Assembly: GCA_004321915.1 (NCBI GenBank)
Contig: SCQE01000062.1
Coordinates: 1-54,061 of the forward strand
From: Nitrospirota bacterium
GTDB taxonomy: Bacteria > Nitrospirota > Thermodesulfovibrionia > Thermodesulfovibrionales > Dissulfurispiraceae
DNA length: 54,061 nucleotides
Direction of reading: 5' to 3'
Positions within the stretch are counted from its first letter, which is position 1; every line of letters begins with the position of its first letter. Position numbers and translations under genes: made by a program. Below are positions 26,756-35,595 of the stretch, piece after piece. The notes under the pieces are model-generated. The model made no database searches. It had not been told where the DNA came from and saw nothing but the letters and a program-made list of their open reading frames with translations.

Positions 26756-27790
26756 ATGTCCATTTGTTATTCTAATAAGATGCATCTCAATCCCAAAATA
26801 CTCGCGTTAGGCACCGGGGCGCTCTTTATTCTCTATGTCCTTATTCAGCTGTTCGTGCCCTCCGACATAGGAAGCACGCAGGTCGAGGTGCAAGTGCCTG
26901 AAGGCTCGACCTTTAAACAGGCGCTCAATGTGCTCTATGAAAACTCGCTCATAAGGGACAAGAACCTTTTTTTACTGATCGGTAAGCTCAGCGGGCAGGA
27001 CAGGAGGATACGGGCCGGCTACTACGCTTTTTGGGGACATATGAGCCCTCTAGACGTCTATCTCCGGCTTTTAAGCGGTAAAATCATAGAGTATGATTTT
27101 ACCGTCATAGAAGGCGACAGCCTGCCTGAGATAGGCAAAAAGCTGGCTGCAAGCAAGATAATGACCGCCGAGAAATTCGAGAAGCTTACGACCGATAAAA
27201 ATTTTATGGGGTCCTTAAAAATAGAGGCGCCGAGCCTTGAAGGGTATCTCTATCCGCAGACATATAAATTTCCAAAAGGCGCTCAGCCCGAGGCGGTGAT
27301 CAAACTTATGGTCAACAAACTGCGTGAAGAGTTCAGCGACGACCTCCAGAAGAAAGCGAAAAAGATGGGGTGGTCGGAAAACGAAGTGCTTACCCTTGCA
27401 TCCATTATCGAAAGGGAGGCGGTTACGGAAGGCGAAAGGACGCTGATCTCGGCCGTTTACCACAACAGGATAAAAAAGGGAATGCCTCTTCAGGCAGATC
27501 CCACTGCGGTTTACGGCGTGAAGAGTTACAGAAAAAAAATAACGAGGGACGACCTCAAGAAAAAAACAAGATACAACACCTATGTCATTAAAGGACTGCC
27601 GCCGGGGCCTATAGCGTCTCCGGGCATCAGGTCCATAATAGCGGCGCTCCACCCGGCCGATGTGGGCTACCTTTACTTCGTCGCGCAAGGCGACGGCTCG
27701 CACTATTTTTCAAAGACCATGGCCGAACACGTTTCCGCGACAAGAAAGCTGAGAGTTAAGCAGGCCGCTGCAAGAAAGGAAGAAGGCTGA
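26756..27790 (+). CDS. mltG: Endolytic murein transglycosylase MltG (YceG-like)
   Basis: 344 residues. An N-terminal TM at about 13-31 is followed by the LysM-like region (VQVPEGSTFKQALNVLYE) and the YceG catalytic domain. The catalytic glutamate is in LTLASIIEREAV (about 214-225), followed by the AVYHNRIKKGMPLQADPTAVYG signature (in parts) and the ending TRYNTYVIKGLPPGPIASPG. It cuts nascent glycan strands at the inner membrane and is thought to terminate chain elongation. A second ATG 24 bases downstream is possible; neither has a strong ribosome-binding site. The stop overlaps the ispG start. Confidence 0.93.
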   Translation: MSICYSNKMHLNPKILALGTGALFILYVLIQLFVPSDIGSTQVEVQVPEGSTFKQALNVLYENSLIRDKNLFLLIGKLSGQDRRIRAGYYAFWGHMSPLDVYLRLLSGKIIEYDFTVIEGDSLPEIGKKLAASKIMTAEKFEKLTTDKNFMGSLKIEAPSLEGYLYPQTYKFPKGAQPEAVIKLMVNKLREEFSDDLQKKAKKMGWSENEVLTLASIIEREAVTEGERTLISAVYHNRIKKGMPLQADPTAVYGVKSYRKKITRDDLKKKTRYNTYVIKGLPPGPIASPGIRSIIAALHPADVGYLYFVAQGDGSHYFSKTMAEHVSATRKLRVKQAAARKEEG

Positions 27791-28854
27791 TGATTACAAG
27801 AAAGAAAACAAAGCTTATACATGTGGGCGCAATTGCTGTCGGAGATAACAGTCCCGTATCGGTGCAGACCATGACCAAGACCGACACGCGGGATGTTGCG
27901 GCAACCTCGGCGCAAATAAAGGCTTTGGCAGAAGCAGGCTGCGAAATTATAAGGCTTGCCGTTCCTGACATGGACGCCGCCGTTGCGCTCGGAGCGATAA
28001 AAAAAGAATCGCCTGTCCCTATGATAGCCGATATTCATTTCGATTGGAGGCTTGCGCTCGAAGCTATAAAACAGGGTGTTGACGGCCTGCGGCTGAATCC
28101 GGGGAATATCGGGGCCGAATGGAAGGTCAAGGAAGTCGTGACCGCTGCAAAAGAACGTGGTTTGCCTATAAGGATAGGCGTAAACGCAGGCTCCCTCGAT
28201 AAAAGTTTGCTCGAAAAATACGGCCATCCCACGCCCGAAGCCCTTGTGGAGAGCGCTGAGCAGCATATAAAAATCCTCGAAGACATGGATTTCTTCGACA
28301 TCAAGGTGTCGCTTAAAGCATCCAATGTAATGAGAACTGTCGATGCGTACAGGCTCTTCTCCGAAAAGCATGAATACCCCTTGCACATAGGCATTTCCGA
28401 AGCAGGCCCTTCATTCAGCGGCACGATAAAAAGTTCGGTCGGGTTGGGAATCCTCCTTGCAGAGGGCATCGGCGATACCATGCGCGTTTCCCTTACTGCC
28501 GGGCCTGAAGAAGAAATCAGGGTCGCTTACGAGATACTTAAGGCCCTCGGCATAAGAAGGAGGGGCGCCGAAATAATTTCCTGCCCGACCTGCGGAAGAT
28601 GCCAGATTGACCTGAAACCCCTTGCGCAGCAGGTTTCCGACGCGATCAGAGATATAAAAGCCCCGATAAGCGTTGCTGTTATGGGTTGCGTGGTGAACGG
28701 CCCCGGAGAGGCCCGCGAGGCGGACTTCGGCATCGCGGGCGGAAAAGGCATGGGCCTTGTTTTCAAAAAAGGCGAAGTGGTCAAAACCGTAAAAGAGGAC
28801 GAACTGATGCCTGCCCTGATGGAGATGATAAAAGAGGCCGAAAGTCGACTGTAA
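27790..28854 (+). CDS. ispG: 4-hydroxy-3-methylbut-2-enyl-diphosphate synthase IspG
   Basis: 354 residues, the short bacterial form. It converts MEcPP to HMBPP in the methylerythritol phosphate route to isoprenoids, which also supplies undecaprenyl phosphate for cell-wall and polysaccharide synthesis. The TIM-barrel start is SVQTMTKTDTRDV and the C-terminal domain holds the 4Fe-4S ligands CPTCGRC and the GCVVNGPGEAREAD segment with the third cysteine and the glutamate ligand. The ATG overlaps the mltG stop (TGATG). Confidence 0.96.
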   Translation: MITRKKTKLIHVGAIAVGDNSPVSVQTMTKTDTRDVAATSAQIKALAEAGCEIIRLAVPDMDAAVALGAIKKESPVPMIADIHFDWRLALEAIKQGVDGLRLNPGNIGAEWKVKEVVTAAKERGLPIRIGVNAGSLDKSLLEKYGHPTPEALVESAEQHIKILEDMDFFDIKVSLKASNVMRTVDAYRLFSEKHEYPLHIGISEAGPSFSGTIKSSVGLGILLAEGIGDTMRVSLTAGPEEEIRVAYEILKALGIRRRGAEIISCPTCGRCQIDLKPLAQQVSDAIRDIKAPISVAVMGCVVNGPGEAREADFGIAGGKGMGLVFKKGEVVKTVKEDELMPALMEMIKEAESRL

Positions 28855-28904
28855 AATACAGGACAAACTTGGAGAAAGAAAGCAGGGCGAACTCATTCGA
28901 AATC

Positions 28905-28913
28905 TGTTATAAT
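28905..28913 (+). promoter_or_regulatory. Candidate extended -10 promoter for rsfS
   Basis: TGTTATAAT contains a perfect TATAAT (28908-28913) with the TGN extension. No good -35 hexamer is seen, which extended -10 promoters tolerate. It would place the start site near 28920, giving a leader of about 25 bases that includes the ribosome-binding site. Confidence 0.45.
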
Positions 28914-28945
28914 AAATTTTAAAACCCGAAAGGAGACCAACCCAA

Positions 28946-29320
28946 ATTAACAGTAAAAAATCGGCCGTAGAGGCCGCAAGGATTTGCGGCGACAAAAAGG
29001 CAAATAATATACTCGTCCTAGAGCTCAAAGACCTCACCGTAATCGCCGATTATTTCGTAATATGTTCGGGTGACAGCACCACTCAGGTCAAAGCTATTGC
29101 TCAACACGTAGAGAGGAAACTCAGAGACGAAGGCGTTCGTCCGCTGCGTACGGAAGGCGCACAAAACGCGCAATGGGTCTTGATAGATTACGGAGATGTG
29201 ATAGTGCACATTTTTGAAGAACAGACGCGGGCCTATTACGAACTAGAAAAATTCTGGCTTGACGCGCCGAGGATACAGGTTGATGATAAAAATACGCCTG
29301 CTCTGGGTAGGAAAGAATAA
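28946..29320 (+). CDS. rsfS: Ribosome silencing factor RsfS, apparent ATT start
   Basis: 124 residues. The protein is clearly RsfS (Iojap): an N-terminal helix, then NILVLELKDLTVIADYFVIC, GDSTTQVKAIAQHVE and WVLIDYGDVIVHIFEEQTRAYYELEKFW (in parts). It binds ribosomal protein L14 and blocks subunit joining when nutrients are short. The open frame begins after a stop at 28913 and contains no ATG, GTG or TTG before the conserved region. AAAGGAG at 28929-28935 is followed 10 bases later by ATT AAC AGT AAA, which matches the usual family start MNSK. I take ATT as the initiation codon. The 3' end overlaps rlmH by 38 bp. Confidence 0.85.
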   Translation: MNSKKSAVEAARICGDKKANNILVLELKDLTVIADYFVICSGDSTTQVKAIAQHVERKLRDEGVRPLRTEGAQNAQWVLIDYGDVIVHIFEEQTRAYYELEKFWLDAPRIQVDDKNTPALGRKE

Positions 29321-29723
29321 AGAATCCTACCTTAATGACGGGATCGCACATTACCTAAAACTTTTGAAACCTATGGCCCACGTATCTATTGTCGAGATAA
29401 AGGAAGAGAAGAACAAAACAGGCCGTGCGGCGCTCGCACTCGAAGCCAAGCGCATCTTCGACAAAACACAATCTTATATACTGCTCGATGAAAAGGGAAA
29501 AGAGCATACTTCCGTCGGCCTTGCCGGTTTTATAAAAGACAAAGCCGCCTTGGATTTTGTGATCGGCGGCCCGTTCGGCGTGGATGAAGAGGTGAAGACA
29601 AAAGCTTCGCTTACGCTGGCCTTATCAAAAATGACGCTTACGCACGAAATGTCGCGGCTCATACTCCTTGAACAGCTTTACCGCGCAATGTCGATAACAA
29701 AAGGCAGGGGGTATCACCACTGA
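29283..29723 (+). CDS. rlmH: 23S rRNA (pseudouridine1915-N3)-methyltransferase RlmH
   Basis: 146 residues of the SPOUT fold. The start at ATG 29283 gives the family-typical MIKIRLLWVGKNKE; upstream TTG codons would add residues the family lacks. The SAM-binding knot shows YILLDEKGKEHTS and FVIGGPFGVDEEV, and the C-terminus is LLEQLYRAMSITKGRGYHH, as in RlmH. It methylates pseudouridine 1915 in helix 69 of 23S rRNA. It is coupled to rsfS upstream (overlap) and to the next gene by TGATG. Confidence 0.95.
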   Translation: MIKIRLLWVGKNKESYLNDGIAHYLKLLKPMAHVSIVEIKEEKNKTGRAALALEAKRIFDKTQSYILLDEKGKEHTSVGLAGFIKDKAALDFVIGGPFGVDEEVKTKASLTLALSKMTLTHEMSRLILLEQLYRAMSITKGRGYHH

Positions 29724-31039
29724 TGGGCAAGATTGCGATACTTGTGTTCCTTATTTTTCTGGGGGTCCTCGGCTTCTTCGCGGTTGAGAACAAGGACATA
29801 GTGACGCTAAAAGTGCCTTTCGGCGATGTTTACGAAATCCCAAAAATCGCCCTGATACTGCTTTCCTCAACCTTAGGGGCCCTCGCGATCCTTCTCGTTT
29901 TTTTCGTCAGAGACACAAAGCGCGTTATCGACAATATGCAGTACAGCAAAAGGCAGAAACGCGAAGAGAAGGTGCGCGAATATTACTCAAAGGCGCTCAA
30001 CGCTATCTTGGGCGACAAAGAGGAAGACGCGATCGGATCTCTGAACGACATTTTAAAAGAAGACCCCGAGCATTTGGACGCGCTGCTGCGATTGGGAGAC
30101 ATTGCTATGAGCAACGGCGATTACAGAACAGCGCAGGAACATTATAAAAAAGCGTACTCCATCAACCCCAAGGGGCTGCAGGCATTGCTGTCGCTCGAAT
30201 CCCTGATGGAAAAAATGGACAGACATGAGGATGCCCTAAGATATATCGACGACATTCTCGACATCGACTCCGAAAACCTCACTGCGCTATATAGAAAGCG
30301 CAGGCTGCTCGAAAAGAGAGAGCAGTGGGACGCGCTGCTGTCTCTCCAGAAATCCATTTTAAAACTGGAGCATAATGAAAACGATAAAAACCGCGAAGAA
30401 AAGAAACTGCGCGGCTACACTTACGAATACGGACGGGCAAGCCTCGAAAACGGCGAGATGGAAAAGGCCGAAAAGGCCTTCAGGCACGTGATAAAGATGG
30501 ATGAGGGCTTTGTGCCTGCATATTTAGGGGTTGCCGAAGTGCTGCACAACAAAGGAGAAACCGAAGACGCCATCAACTTCCTAGAAAAAATATTCGAACA
30601 GCTCAATTCGGTCATAATTCTGGCGCGACTTGAAGACCTGCTTATAAGCGTCGGAGAGCCGGGACGCCTTATACGTTTTTACAAGAGCGCGATTTCTAAA
30701 AAACCGAACGACGCGGGACTGAAATTCCTTTTAGGCAAACTTTTCTTCAGGCTGGAAATGGTCGAAGATGCGCTGAACACTCTGAACGAAATCGATACCA
30801 GCCTGCTCTCGACAACCGAGTTCTACAACCTGCGCGGAGAGCTTTATCTGAAGAGGAACCAGATCCCCAAAGCCATAGAAGATTTCAGAAAGGCCTGTGA
30901 GTTCAAAAAGACCCTTATCATACCTTACTGCTGTTCAAGCTGCGGGTTCCACTCTGTTGACTGGACAGGAAGGTGCCCTAAATGCCTTAACTGGAACACG
31001 TACAAACTCGATATCTACAACACCTGCAAACTCAAATAG
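29723..31039 (+). CDS. LapA-LapB fusion: membrane-anchored TPR protein with zinc ribbon
   Basis: 438 residues. Two TM segments (about 4-20 and 41-62) around VENKDIVTLKVPFG correspond to LapA (DUF1049). About eight TPR-like helical repeats follow (about 85-400). The C-terminus has a rubredoxin-like zinc site, CCSSCGF then CPKCLNW (about 405-426), as in LapB/YciM. In E. coli LapA and LapB are separate neighbours; LapB steers FtsH to LpxC and so sets lipopolysaccharide synthesis. Here both appear as one protein. It starts in the rlmH stop codon. Confidence 0.85.
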   Translation: MGKIAILVFLIFLGVLGFFAVENKDIVTLKVPFGDVYEIPKIALILLSSTLGALAILLVFFVRDTKRVIDNMQYSKRQKREEKVREYYSKALNAILGDKEEDAIGSLNDILKEDPEHLDALLRLGDIAMSNGDYRTAQEHYKKAYSINPKGLQALLSLESLMEKMDRHEDALRYIDDILDIDSENLTALYRKRRLLEKREQWDALLSLQKSILKLEHNENDKNREEKKLRGYTYEYGRASLENGEMEKAEKAFRHVIKMDEGFVPAYLGVAEVLHNKGETEDAINFLEKIFEQLNSVIILARLEDLLISVGEPGRLIRFYKSAISKKPNDAGLKFLLGKLFFRLEMVEDALNTLNEIDTSLLSTTEFYNLRGELYLKRNQIPKAIEDFRKACEFKKTLIIPYCCSSCGFHSVDWTGRCPKCLNWNTYKLDIYNTCKLK

Positions 31040-31042
31040 AAA

Positions 31043-31720
31043 ATGACCGCACCCATTAATTACCCTTCCGCGCCTAAAAAAGTGGTGCTCGATACAAGCC
31101 TGTTCGTCAACCCCGATGTCAGGACCAACCTTGGAAGAACGCCTACGGAAGCTCTCGCAACCTTTCTCTCGCTCGCATCCAGGATAAAGCTCCTCGAATT
31201 TTATATGCCGCCGTCCATATTCGAGGAGCTCTTGAATTTCGTTGATAAAGAAAAGATCCCGGGTGAGATGCTTCTTGCGCTTAATCAGAAACCGCCCAAG
31301 AAACATGAATTAAAATTTCCCGGGATAGTGCTTTACGAACTTATCGAAGAGATGAGAGAACGCGTAAACAAAGGCTTGAGGGCCGCTGAAAAAGCGGTCA
31401 GGAGCGCTGCAGGAAAAGAGCCCGACGAAATCATACAAGACCTGAGAAAAAAATACAGGGAGGCGCTGCGCGAAGGAATAATAGACAGCAAAGAGGACGT
31501 TGACCTGCTGCTTCTCGCCCTCGAACTCGACGCAATACTGATCAGCGCGGACCAAGGGCTTATCCGGTGGGCCGAAAAAATGGGCATCCAATGGGTCATT
31601 CCGGAACGCTTCAGGGATTATCTTATAGCTGCTGAAAAAATGTCACTTGCCGATGCAAAAGTCGCTGAAAATCCTATTAAGAATATCGTCGCTGGTGACC
31701 GCCCCGACAATCTCGCCTAA
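31043..31720 (+). CDS. HARP-type protein-only RNase P (formerly RNA ligase partner family)
   Basis: 225 residues. The conserved blocks are VVLDTSLFVNPDVR (Asp17), YMPPSIFEELLNF, KPPKKHELKFPGIVLYELIEE (in part), KGLRAAEKAVR, LRKKYREALREGIIDSKEDV (Asp148, Asp152) and LISADQGLIRWAEKMGI (Asp170). This is the PIN-like fold of the Homologs of Aquifex RNase P, which trim the 5' leader of pre-tRNAs without RNA. The protein matches the whole family length. It lies 3 bp after the LapAB gene, and its last 78 bp overlap the 3' end of mnmE on the other strand. Confidence 0.9.
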   Translation: MTAPINYPSAPKKVVLDTSLFVNPDVRTNLGRTPTEALATFLSLASRIKLLEFYMPPSIFEELLNFVDKEKIPGEMLLALNQKPPKKHELKFPGIVLYELIEEMRERVNKGLRAAEKAVRSAAGKEPDEIIQDLRKKYREALREGIIDSKEDVDLLLLALELDAILISADQGLIRWAEKMGIQWVIPERFRDYLIAAEKMSLADAKVAENPIKNIVAGDRPDNLA

Positions 31721-33028
31721 ACAGTCGAGCGACTCGCGCGCGCTTACCGCTACAAAATCGAGATGCAGATCGCTTTGAAGCCCTGTCTTTGTTTCTTCAA
31801 GCGCATTAACAGCCTTATCGATCGCCTGTTTGTGGCGCAAATTCGTTATCAGCAGTTCTTCCGAAGCAACGCCTTCCGTCCCTGAATTCGCGAGACAAAC
31901 GGAATAGATATCTTCCTTCAGCCGTTCTATCCCCTCGCCTGTCTTGGCAGAGACCCTGACAAGCGGCGACAGTTGCCGAGACGCATGAATATCTGCGACC
32001 GCATTATCAATCTTGTTCAATAGATATATGGCCCTCTTTTGCCGGACTTTTTCGAGCAGTTCTTCGTCAGCTCCGTCCATAGGTTTGCTCGCATCCAGCA
32101 CAGCGATAATGATATCGGCGCCGTCTATGGCTTTAAGGCTTCTCCTCACCCCTTCGATCTCTGCAAGGTCGTGCGAGTCCCTTATACCCGCGGTGTCCAT
32201 TATCCTTACAGGAAGACCGTTTATATTCAGGCTGTCTTCAATTATGTCCCTCGTAGTTCCGGGAATTTCGGTCACTATCGCCCTGTCCTTTTCCAGAAGC
32301 GCGTTAAGCAGTGAAGACTTGCCTACATTGGGTTTGCCTACTATAGCCACAGATATGCCCTCACGGAAAAGTCTTCCCTGCTCATAGCTCGATGACAGTA
32401 TTTTCAACTCGCCCTTGACCGAATCGATCGTTGCAGTCATCCCGGATTTGTCCATGGTTTCGGGTCCGTCCTCAGGAAAGTCTATGTGCGCCTCTATGTG
32501 CGCGCACAACTCTGTAAGCCGCTCCCGCAAAGCGGATATCTTTACAGAAAGCCTCCCTTCAAGCTGGCTTAATGCAAGGGTTTCGGCCCGGTCGCTTTTT
32601 GCGCGTATTATGTCTATGACCGCTTCTGCTTGGGAAAGGTCTATCCTGCCGTTCAAGAATGCCCTCTTGGTGAATTCACCCGGCTCGGCAATACGCGCGC
32701 CTTCTTTCAAAACCAGCAGCATGACCGCCTTTACGGCATTCATGCCGCCGTGACAGTTTATCTCGACAACATCTTCCCTCGTATATGTGCGGGGCGCCCG
32801 CATTACGGTCACAAGAGCCTCGTCTATACGCTTGTTCGAAAGATTGTCCCGGACAAATCCGTGCGTAAGGCTGTGAGACTTAAGTTCCGCAAGACGCTTG
32901 TTTCGGGATGATACAAAAACCTTGTCGGCTATCAAGACGGCGTTACTGCCGCTAAGACGCACAATCCCTATGCCCCCTTCGCCCGGAGGGGTAGAGATCG
33001 CCGCGATTGTATCATTGATATGATTCAT
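31643..33028 (-). CDS. mnmE: tRNA modification GTPase MnmE
   Basis: About 461 residues. The start at ATG 33028 gives the canonical MNHINDTIAAISTPPGEGGIGIVRLSG (in part); a GTG at 33049 is less likely. Domains: formyl-THF-binding N-terminus, helical domain, and a GTPase inserted at about 210-370 with GKPNVGKSSLLN, DTAGIRD and NKID. The C-terminus ends in the invariant CIGK, whose cysteine is needed for 5-carboxymethylaminomethyl modification of wobble uridines together with MnmG. MnmG is not in the window. Transcribed in the dcw direction directly after ftsZ with a 40-bp gap, so it may be read from the same transcript. Confidence 0.96.
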   Translation of the reverse strand: MNHINDTIAAISTPPGEGGIGIVRLSGSNAVLIADKVFVSSRNKRLAELKSHSLTHGFVRDNLSNKRIDEALVTVMRAPRTYTREDVVEINCHGGMNAVKAVMLLVLKEGARIAEPGEFTKRAFLNGRIDLSQAEAVIDIIRAKSDRAETLALSQLEGRLSVKISALRERLTELCAHIEAHIDFPEDGPETMDKSGMTATIDSVKGELKILSSSYEQGRLFREGISVAIVGKPNVGKSSLLNALLEKDRAIVTEIPGTTRDIIEDSLNINGLPVRIMDTAGIRDSHDLAEIEGVRRSLKAIDGADIIIAVLDASKPMDGADEELLEKVRQKRAIYLLNKIDNAVADIHASRQLSPLVRVSAKTGEGIERLKEDIYSVCLANSGTEGVASEELLITNLRHKQAIDKAVNALEETKTGLQSDLHLDFVAVSARESLDCLGEIVGAVTSDDILNRIFSDFCIGK

Positions 33029-33068
33029 GACAGCCGTAAATACGGGCACTGATAAGGGCTTGCTGCTA

Positions 33069-34337
33069 TTAATGCTTCCTCAGGAATGTCGGTATATCGT
33101 ATATATCCTCAGCCTGCTGCTGGGGCCGTTGCTCAACCGGCCGCTCGGCCTGAAAGAACGTTTCGTTAGTCTCGATGGAACGGTCTTCCTCCGCTTGTGC
33201 CTGTCGCGCATCCTGCGGGTCTTGTTCTCTCGAAGTCTCATTCGTAGAGAGAGTGCTTAGGCCTGAACCGATACTTTTAGATAAAAAGCCGCCTGACCCC
33301 TTAAGGTTCACCTGCGGCACAGGTTTGCCGGCCGGTTTCCATGTACCGCCCACTTTAAGTCCCTCTTTTGCGGAAAGGGTCTTCTCTTCAAGCCCTGTAG
33401 CTATTACGGTGACCCTTACCTCGTCTTCCATATCGGTGTCTATTACAGTGCCTGTTATTATATTGGCTTCGGGATGCGCTGAGTCGGCTATAAATGAGCC
33501 TGCCGCATCAACTGCATCGAGAGGCATATTGAGACCTCCCGTTATATTTATCAATATCCCCTTTGCTCCCTGTATGGAAGACTCTTCCAGAAGCTCATTG
33601 GATATGGCCCTTTTGGCCGCTTCGAGTGCGCCGCCCTCGCCTTTGCCCTCGCCTATTCCGATAACAGCCCTGCCGGAATTCAGCATGACCGCCTTGACAT
33701 CGGCAAAATCGAGGTTGATAAGTCCCGGTTTCAGTATTATGTCCGAAATGCCCTGCACCGCCTGCCTCAGCACGTCGTTAGCGACCGAAAACGCCTTTAG
33801 CATCGGGGTGCCTTTATCGACAACACGCAGAATTTTATCGTTAGGTATGACTATCAATGCATCAACATGCTCCTTAAGCGCCTTTATACCGTTAAACGCG
33901 TTGATCCCGCGCTTGCTTCCTTCGAAATGAAACGGCTTGGTCACCACACCCACGGTGAGTATCCCGAGTTCCCTCGCAAGGGCGGCAACCACAGGAGCGG
34001 CGCCGGTGCCTGTCCCTCCGCCCATACCCGCCGTTATGAATATCATGTCGGCGCCCTCTATAACGCCTATAAGAGAATCCCTGTCCTCCTCGGCCGCGGA
34101 CCTCGCTATATCCGGATTCGAGCCTGCACCCAGCCCTCTTGTGAGGTTAGTGCCTATCTGGACCTTTGAGGCGGCCAGTGATGCGTCAAGGTGCTGGATG
34201 TCCGTATTTACCGCGATGAACTCTACCCCGAAAAGATTGGCGTTTATCATATTATTGACCGCATTGCCGCCGCCGCCGCCCACACCTATGACCTTAATGG
34301 TAGCTACAAGACTGCCTACGCTTTCGATCTCGAACAT
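33069..34337 (-). CDS. ftsZ: Cell division GTPase FtsZ
   Basis: 422 residues. GTP-binding elements: [13 protein letters not shown] (about 18-30), GGGTGTGA tubulin signature (106-113) and the [11 protein letters not shown]7 loop that completes the active site of the next subunit. A variable linker (about 320-405) leads to the conserved C-terminal peptide [10 protein letters not shown] that binds FtsA and other partners. An AGAGGAGG ribosome-binding site lies in the end of ftsA, so translation is strong. It polymerises into the Z ring at mid-cell. Confidence 0.98.
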   Translation of the reverse strand: MFEIESVGSLVATIKVIGVGGGGGNAVNNMINANLFGVEFIAVNTDIQHLDASLAASKVQIGTNLTRGLGAGSNPDIARSAAEEDRDSLIGVIEGADMIFITAGMGGGTGTGAAPVVAALARELGILTVGVVTKPFHFEGSKRGINAFNGIKALKEHVDALIVIPNDKILRVVDKGTPMLKAFSVANDVLRQAVQGISDIILKPGLINLDFADVKAVMLNSGRAVIGIGEGKGEGGALEAAKRAISNELLEESSIQGAKGILINITGGLNMPLDAVDAAGSFIADSAHPEANIITGTVIDTDMEDEVRVTVIATGLEEKTLSAKEGLKVGGTWKPAGKPVPQVNLKGSGGFLSKSIGSGLSTLSTNETSREQDPQDARQAQAEEDRSIETNETFFQAERPVEQRPQQQAEDIYDIPTFLRKH

Positions 34338-34348
34338 GTTATCCTCCT

Positions 34349-35593
34349 CTATCTCGATACTATCTTTTTAAACCATCCGGTCATCGTGTCCATGACCTTG
34401 TTGAATACATCGGCCGAAAAAACCCCGCTGTCGGGAGGCAGCATGGAATCGGCAGCAAAGAGCACAAGCCCTACCCCGGTAGCGTAAATGGGGCTGTTGC
34501 ATTCCCCGCCCAAGCCCGACACATGCCCTAAACTGCCGAGCCGCACAGGCATGGAAAACACAGACTCTGCGGTCCTGTCCAGTCCTGACAGTAAAGAGGC
34601 ACCGCCTGTCAACACCACTTCGGATATTCCGATGCCGCTGTTCTGCGGCACCTCTAATTCCTGCCTGACCAGATCGAGAAGCTCATCACACCTCGGCTGG
34701 ATTATCTCGGCAAGGTATTTTCTCGGCATCTCCCTTATCTGTCCGTCGGCCCCGATCACGCTCATTTCGGTCCCGTCATTGGCTTCGTAAGGAAGCACCG
34801 TGCCGTATTGTTTCTTTATCCTCTCTGCCTCGGCAAAAGGAAGCCGCAAGCCTATCGAAATATCATTCGTAAAGTGATTGCCGCCTATTCCTATAACGGC
34901 GGTATGCCTAAGCCAACCGTCCTTATAAACTGCTATGTCCGTTGTGCCTCCGCCTATATCTACGAGGGCAACGCCCATGTCCCGTTCGTCCGCGGTAAGC
35001 GTCGCTTCCGCCGACGCAAGCGGCTGAAGAACAATATCCACCACATCGAGTCCGGCCCGCTCACAGCATTTGATAAGGTTCTGGACCGAACTTACGGCCC
35101 CTGTGACTATATGCACCTTCGCCTCGAGCCTAACGCCGGCCATGCCGACAGGGTCCTTTATCCCCTCCTGTCCGTCGAGTATAAAGTCGGTCGGGATCAC
35201 ATGGAGCATCTCCCTGTCTAAGGGCACGTATACGGCGCTCGCCGAATCTATCACCCTTTCGACATCCTCATGGGAAACTTCCTTGCCTTTTATGCCTACT
35301 GCCCCGTAACTGCTGATACTCTTTATATGGCTTCCAGCTATGCCTACATAAACCTCGGCGACATTCATTCCCGCGCCGCCCGAAACCCCTTCGACCGCCT
35401 TGCGTATCGAATTCGCGGTCGCGTCTATATCTATTACAACGCCTTTTCTAAGTCCGGTGGAAGGATGGGAGCTCACGGTAAGGATATTGACCCCATCCTC
35501 CGCAATCTCTCCCGCAATTGCGCAGATCTTTGTCGTGCCTACATCCAGCCCGACAATCACTCCGCCGCCGCGTTTTTTCCGCTCGAACGCCAT
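34349..35593 (-). CDS. ftsA: Cell division protein FtsA
   Basis: 414 residues, actin-like. The nucleotide-binding motifs are [17 protein letters not shown] (phosphate 1), [19 protein letters not shown] (phosphate 2) and [13 protein letters not shown] (adenosine). The 1C domain follows the first block. The C-terminus [19 protein letters not shown] is an amphipathic helix for membrane binding. It tethers FtsZ filaments to the inner membrane and recruits later division proteins. It starts 2 bp after ftsQ. Confidence 0.97.
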   Translation of the reverse strand: MAFERKKRGGGVIVGLDVGTTKICAIAGEIAEDGVNILTVSSHPSTGLRKGVVIDIDATANSIRKAVEGVSGGAGMNVAEVYVGIAGSHIKSISSYGAVGIKGKEVSHEDVERVIDSASAVYVPLDREMLHVIPTDFILDGQEGIKDPVGMAGVRLEAKVHIVTGAVSSVQNLIKCCERAGLDVVDIVLQPLASAEATLTADERDMGVALVDIGGGTTDIAVYKDGWLRHTAVIGIGGNHFTNDISIGLRLPFAEAERIKKQYGTVLPYEANDGTEMSVIGADGQIREMPRKYLAEIIQPRCDELLDLVRQELEVPQNSGIGISEVVLTGGASLLSGLDRTAESVFSMPVRLGSLGHVSGLGGECNSPIYATGVGLVLFAADSMLPPDSGVFSADVFNKVMDTMTGWFKKIVSR

Positions 35594-35595
35594 TC

